From NCBI GenBank assembly GCA_963457665.1, contig OY735207.1, positions 44,143,179 through 44,207,178 of the forward strand: 64,000 nt of DNA. Reading direction: 5' to 3'. The notes under the pieces are model-generated. The model had not been told where the DNA came from, searched no databases, and worked only from the letters and a program-made list of their open reading frames with translations. Positions 40,301-43,300 of this stretch are shown here, one piece after another. Position 1 is the first letter of the stretch. Each line of letters begins with the position of its first letter. Source of the stretch: Thysanoteuthis rhombus (taxonomy: Eukaryota; Mollusca; Cephalopoda; Oegopsida; Thysanoteuthidae). A program made the translations under genes and the position numbers.

Positions 40301-43300
40301 TTCAGCAGGGTTGCCTCATCAGTTATTTTCTGGATAGATCTGGCTGATTTTTAAAATTTTTATTTTCAAATTTAACTTATAAAAATCTGCAATAGCAGAA
40401 TAAATCCCTCATTCAAGGGTAAAATAGCAAGGCAAACAGGGCTCTTTAGCCTGGGAAGGAAATTATAATGCTGTCAGTAAAATAATGTTATATGAGGTGA
40501 TGTCTATTTTTTTAATTCTTCAAACATTTAACACAGCGTAGAGGGGTACTTCAGCTAGTGCTCAAGTACTTTAAGATTGCTGAGGAAAGTCAGTAAAGTA
40601 AAATTGATGTTAAGATACTTTTTTGTTATCTGGACACCACTCATATTCATTATCTATAAGGTTTGTTATCTGTGATTGTGAATGCACAAGCTCATCTCTA
40701 TCTCAGTAAATCAAATACATTTAAATCAGTTGTTTATGCTTGGATAAAGTGAGTAAAAAGAATCGATTTCAAAATTTCCTTTGCCGCTTAGTTATGAAGA
40801 TATGTGACTTGCCTAGGACAGAGTAGTAGGCCGTTTCCTTTCTGCAGTTGAAAAATGTGCTTCTCAAGAGGGTCAGAGCTAGATTATGATTGGTACACAG
40901 ATAACAAAAAATAGTAATGTTATAAGTATAAGAACAATTTTTAAAACTGTCAACTTTGTCATGAACTGATCATATTTTTTGTGACAACACTTTTTATTTC
41001 AGTTATCAGCCATTTTTTTCAAATTCAATTACAGGTTGTATGACTTTGATACAATGCTCTGTGGTCCAGCATGTTTGGAATCTACCAGGAGAGTTCTTCA
41101 ATTCGGTTTCAAATCATGGTTTGAACTATAATTTAGGCATTTATAAACCAACTCATAAGACCAAACGCGTAAAAGCCTAACCTTGATTTAAAACCAAAAT
41201 TGACAAATTTTAATGTCTATTTCAGCATAAAATTAGACAAATATTTTTTTCTGAATCTTATAAATCATTCTTAATACTGTGCAACCAATTAAAAAGCATA
41301 AGCAAACCCCTAAATATTTTCCTCTAGTATGATACATTTTATACTATACAAATGACATTGAAAATATATCATTCTATTTTCTACACCATTAGAAAAATCA
41401 TTGAAAAAAAAAAAAAAAAAGAAAAAGAAAAAAAAAAAAAAAAAAAAAGAAAAATCATTGTTTTTCGTAGGGTCAAATTTATCTTTTCTGGCATTTTCTG
41501 TAACCCAGCAATGGCTAGATCTGGAAGTTGTTGGATTAAAAGGTACAAACATGGCAGGGATGGGGCAAAAGGATATATTAGGACGCGGGGGGCAGAAGGA
41601 TATAAAGGGGTGCAAAAAGATATACCTAGATGTTAGAGTAAAGGAGTAGAGAGTGACTAAGCCACAACTCACCCTAAGCTGTCACTGTTCATAGTGACCC
41701 AGTGAATCCCAGCTTCTATATGGTTCTAACTTTCAAACCTTCTCGCTTTCGGTGAGAAGGCCTGATCCAGGGGAGGGCAGATGCTCCATTTGTATCTCCC
41801 ATGAGCACAAATATATCATGAAACAAACAGATTTCATGTTCAGGGAACATTTGAGCAAATAAATATTCCACCTTCCATTCATCTGTATCATTCTCAATTT
41901 TTTTTTGTCAATCCAAATCAAATCTTTTTTTTAAAACAAGCAACATAGACAAACTAGTTCAACAAATTGTGGCTATGAATCATAATTCTATAATCAATAT
42001 CTTCCTTCTACTATCTTGAATCATCTTATATAACCCATTATTATTATGATTTATAGTCAACATTAAGGAAATATTAAGTAATTTGAATTAGATGACCTTG
42101 CTAACCATTGTGTCTTTTCTATGTGTTCCAAAAAAGTTCTTGAGAAATTTGTAAAGAAAAAAAAAAAAGACAAAATTATATAAGAACCAATGCATATTTG
42201 GGAGATGTTTTTTCTTGAAGGATTTTTCAGCAGCACTAGCCGGAAGTCAGGTGATTACATAAGATTGAGCTACTCTATTAATAGGGAGAAGAGAAAATTT
42301 TCTTTTCTCTCGATACTCAGTGCTTCATGTTGACCAGTTTCAAACAAGACCATTTTTTAAGGCCAGTTAAAAACCAAATATATCAGTAAGGTGCTGTCAA
42401 AGATAGGCTCTCAAGAATGTGGGATGCGAGTTTAAATATCACAGAAGCTTATACTTTATTTCTGATTCATTCTGTTTACTTAATAGTCATAGAATGATGA
42501 TCTGAGAGTTGTGATAAAAAGCAACAGAAATAAGATGAAGAAAAGAAAAGTAGTCAAAAATCGACATTAATTGAGGAGGCTTTATCTAAAAGAATTCAAA
42601 TACTAAATACATAATAAGATACAAGGTCAGAACTAAAATAAATTGCCATTTTGAACTACAAACTTTGAAATGTCATAAGTTGGCTCAAACACAACTTAAA
42701 GTTAAAGCTATTGTGAATCGACAAGGAAGTCACATTTCTGATTATCATACAGCAACCATTTTTCATTGCAGCAAGTGTCAAACCTTGCAAGCTGTTGATC
42801 ATCAGTTAAATCAGGGGCTGGCCTCTTCTGTATGTTCTTTACTTTGCAGATTTGTGCCAGATGTCTTTTGAATATTGTATGGGGTACTTCCAGATTCACT
42901 CCCAAAGCTTGAGTATTTGTTTCTAGATGAGCCTCCACAACTGGTCTCAATTTTTCATTGTTAAGTGACGATGACCAAGACCAGGCTCAACTTGGATATC
43001 CAGATCACCAGAGGTGAATTTTTGGAACCTACAAAGCAGGGTCCATTCTAAAGCTGACTCCAGACCCCAAACAACGTTAATGATGTGGGTGGCCTTTGGC
43101 AGTATGATAGCCAAGTTTGAGCACAGAGTTCAAGGACATGAAAATCACATAAATTCATATTTGCTTCAATACTCTAACAAAAAACACTTTAGATTCAAGC
43201 AACACCCAGAGGAGAAGATACAGAGCTTTAAAATGATGCATAGATGTACATATAAACAAAAAGAAAAGGAGTAAAAAAAAACACAACAAAACAATCATAC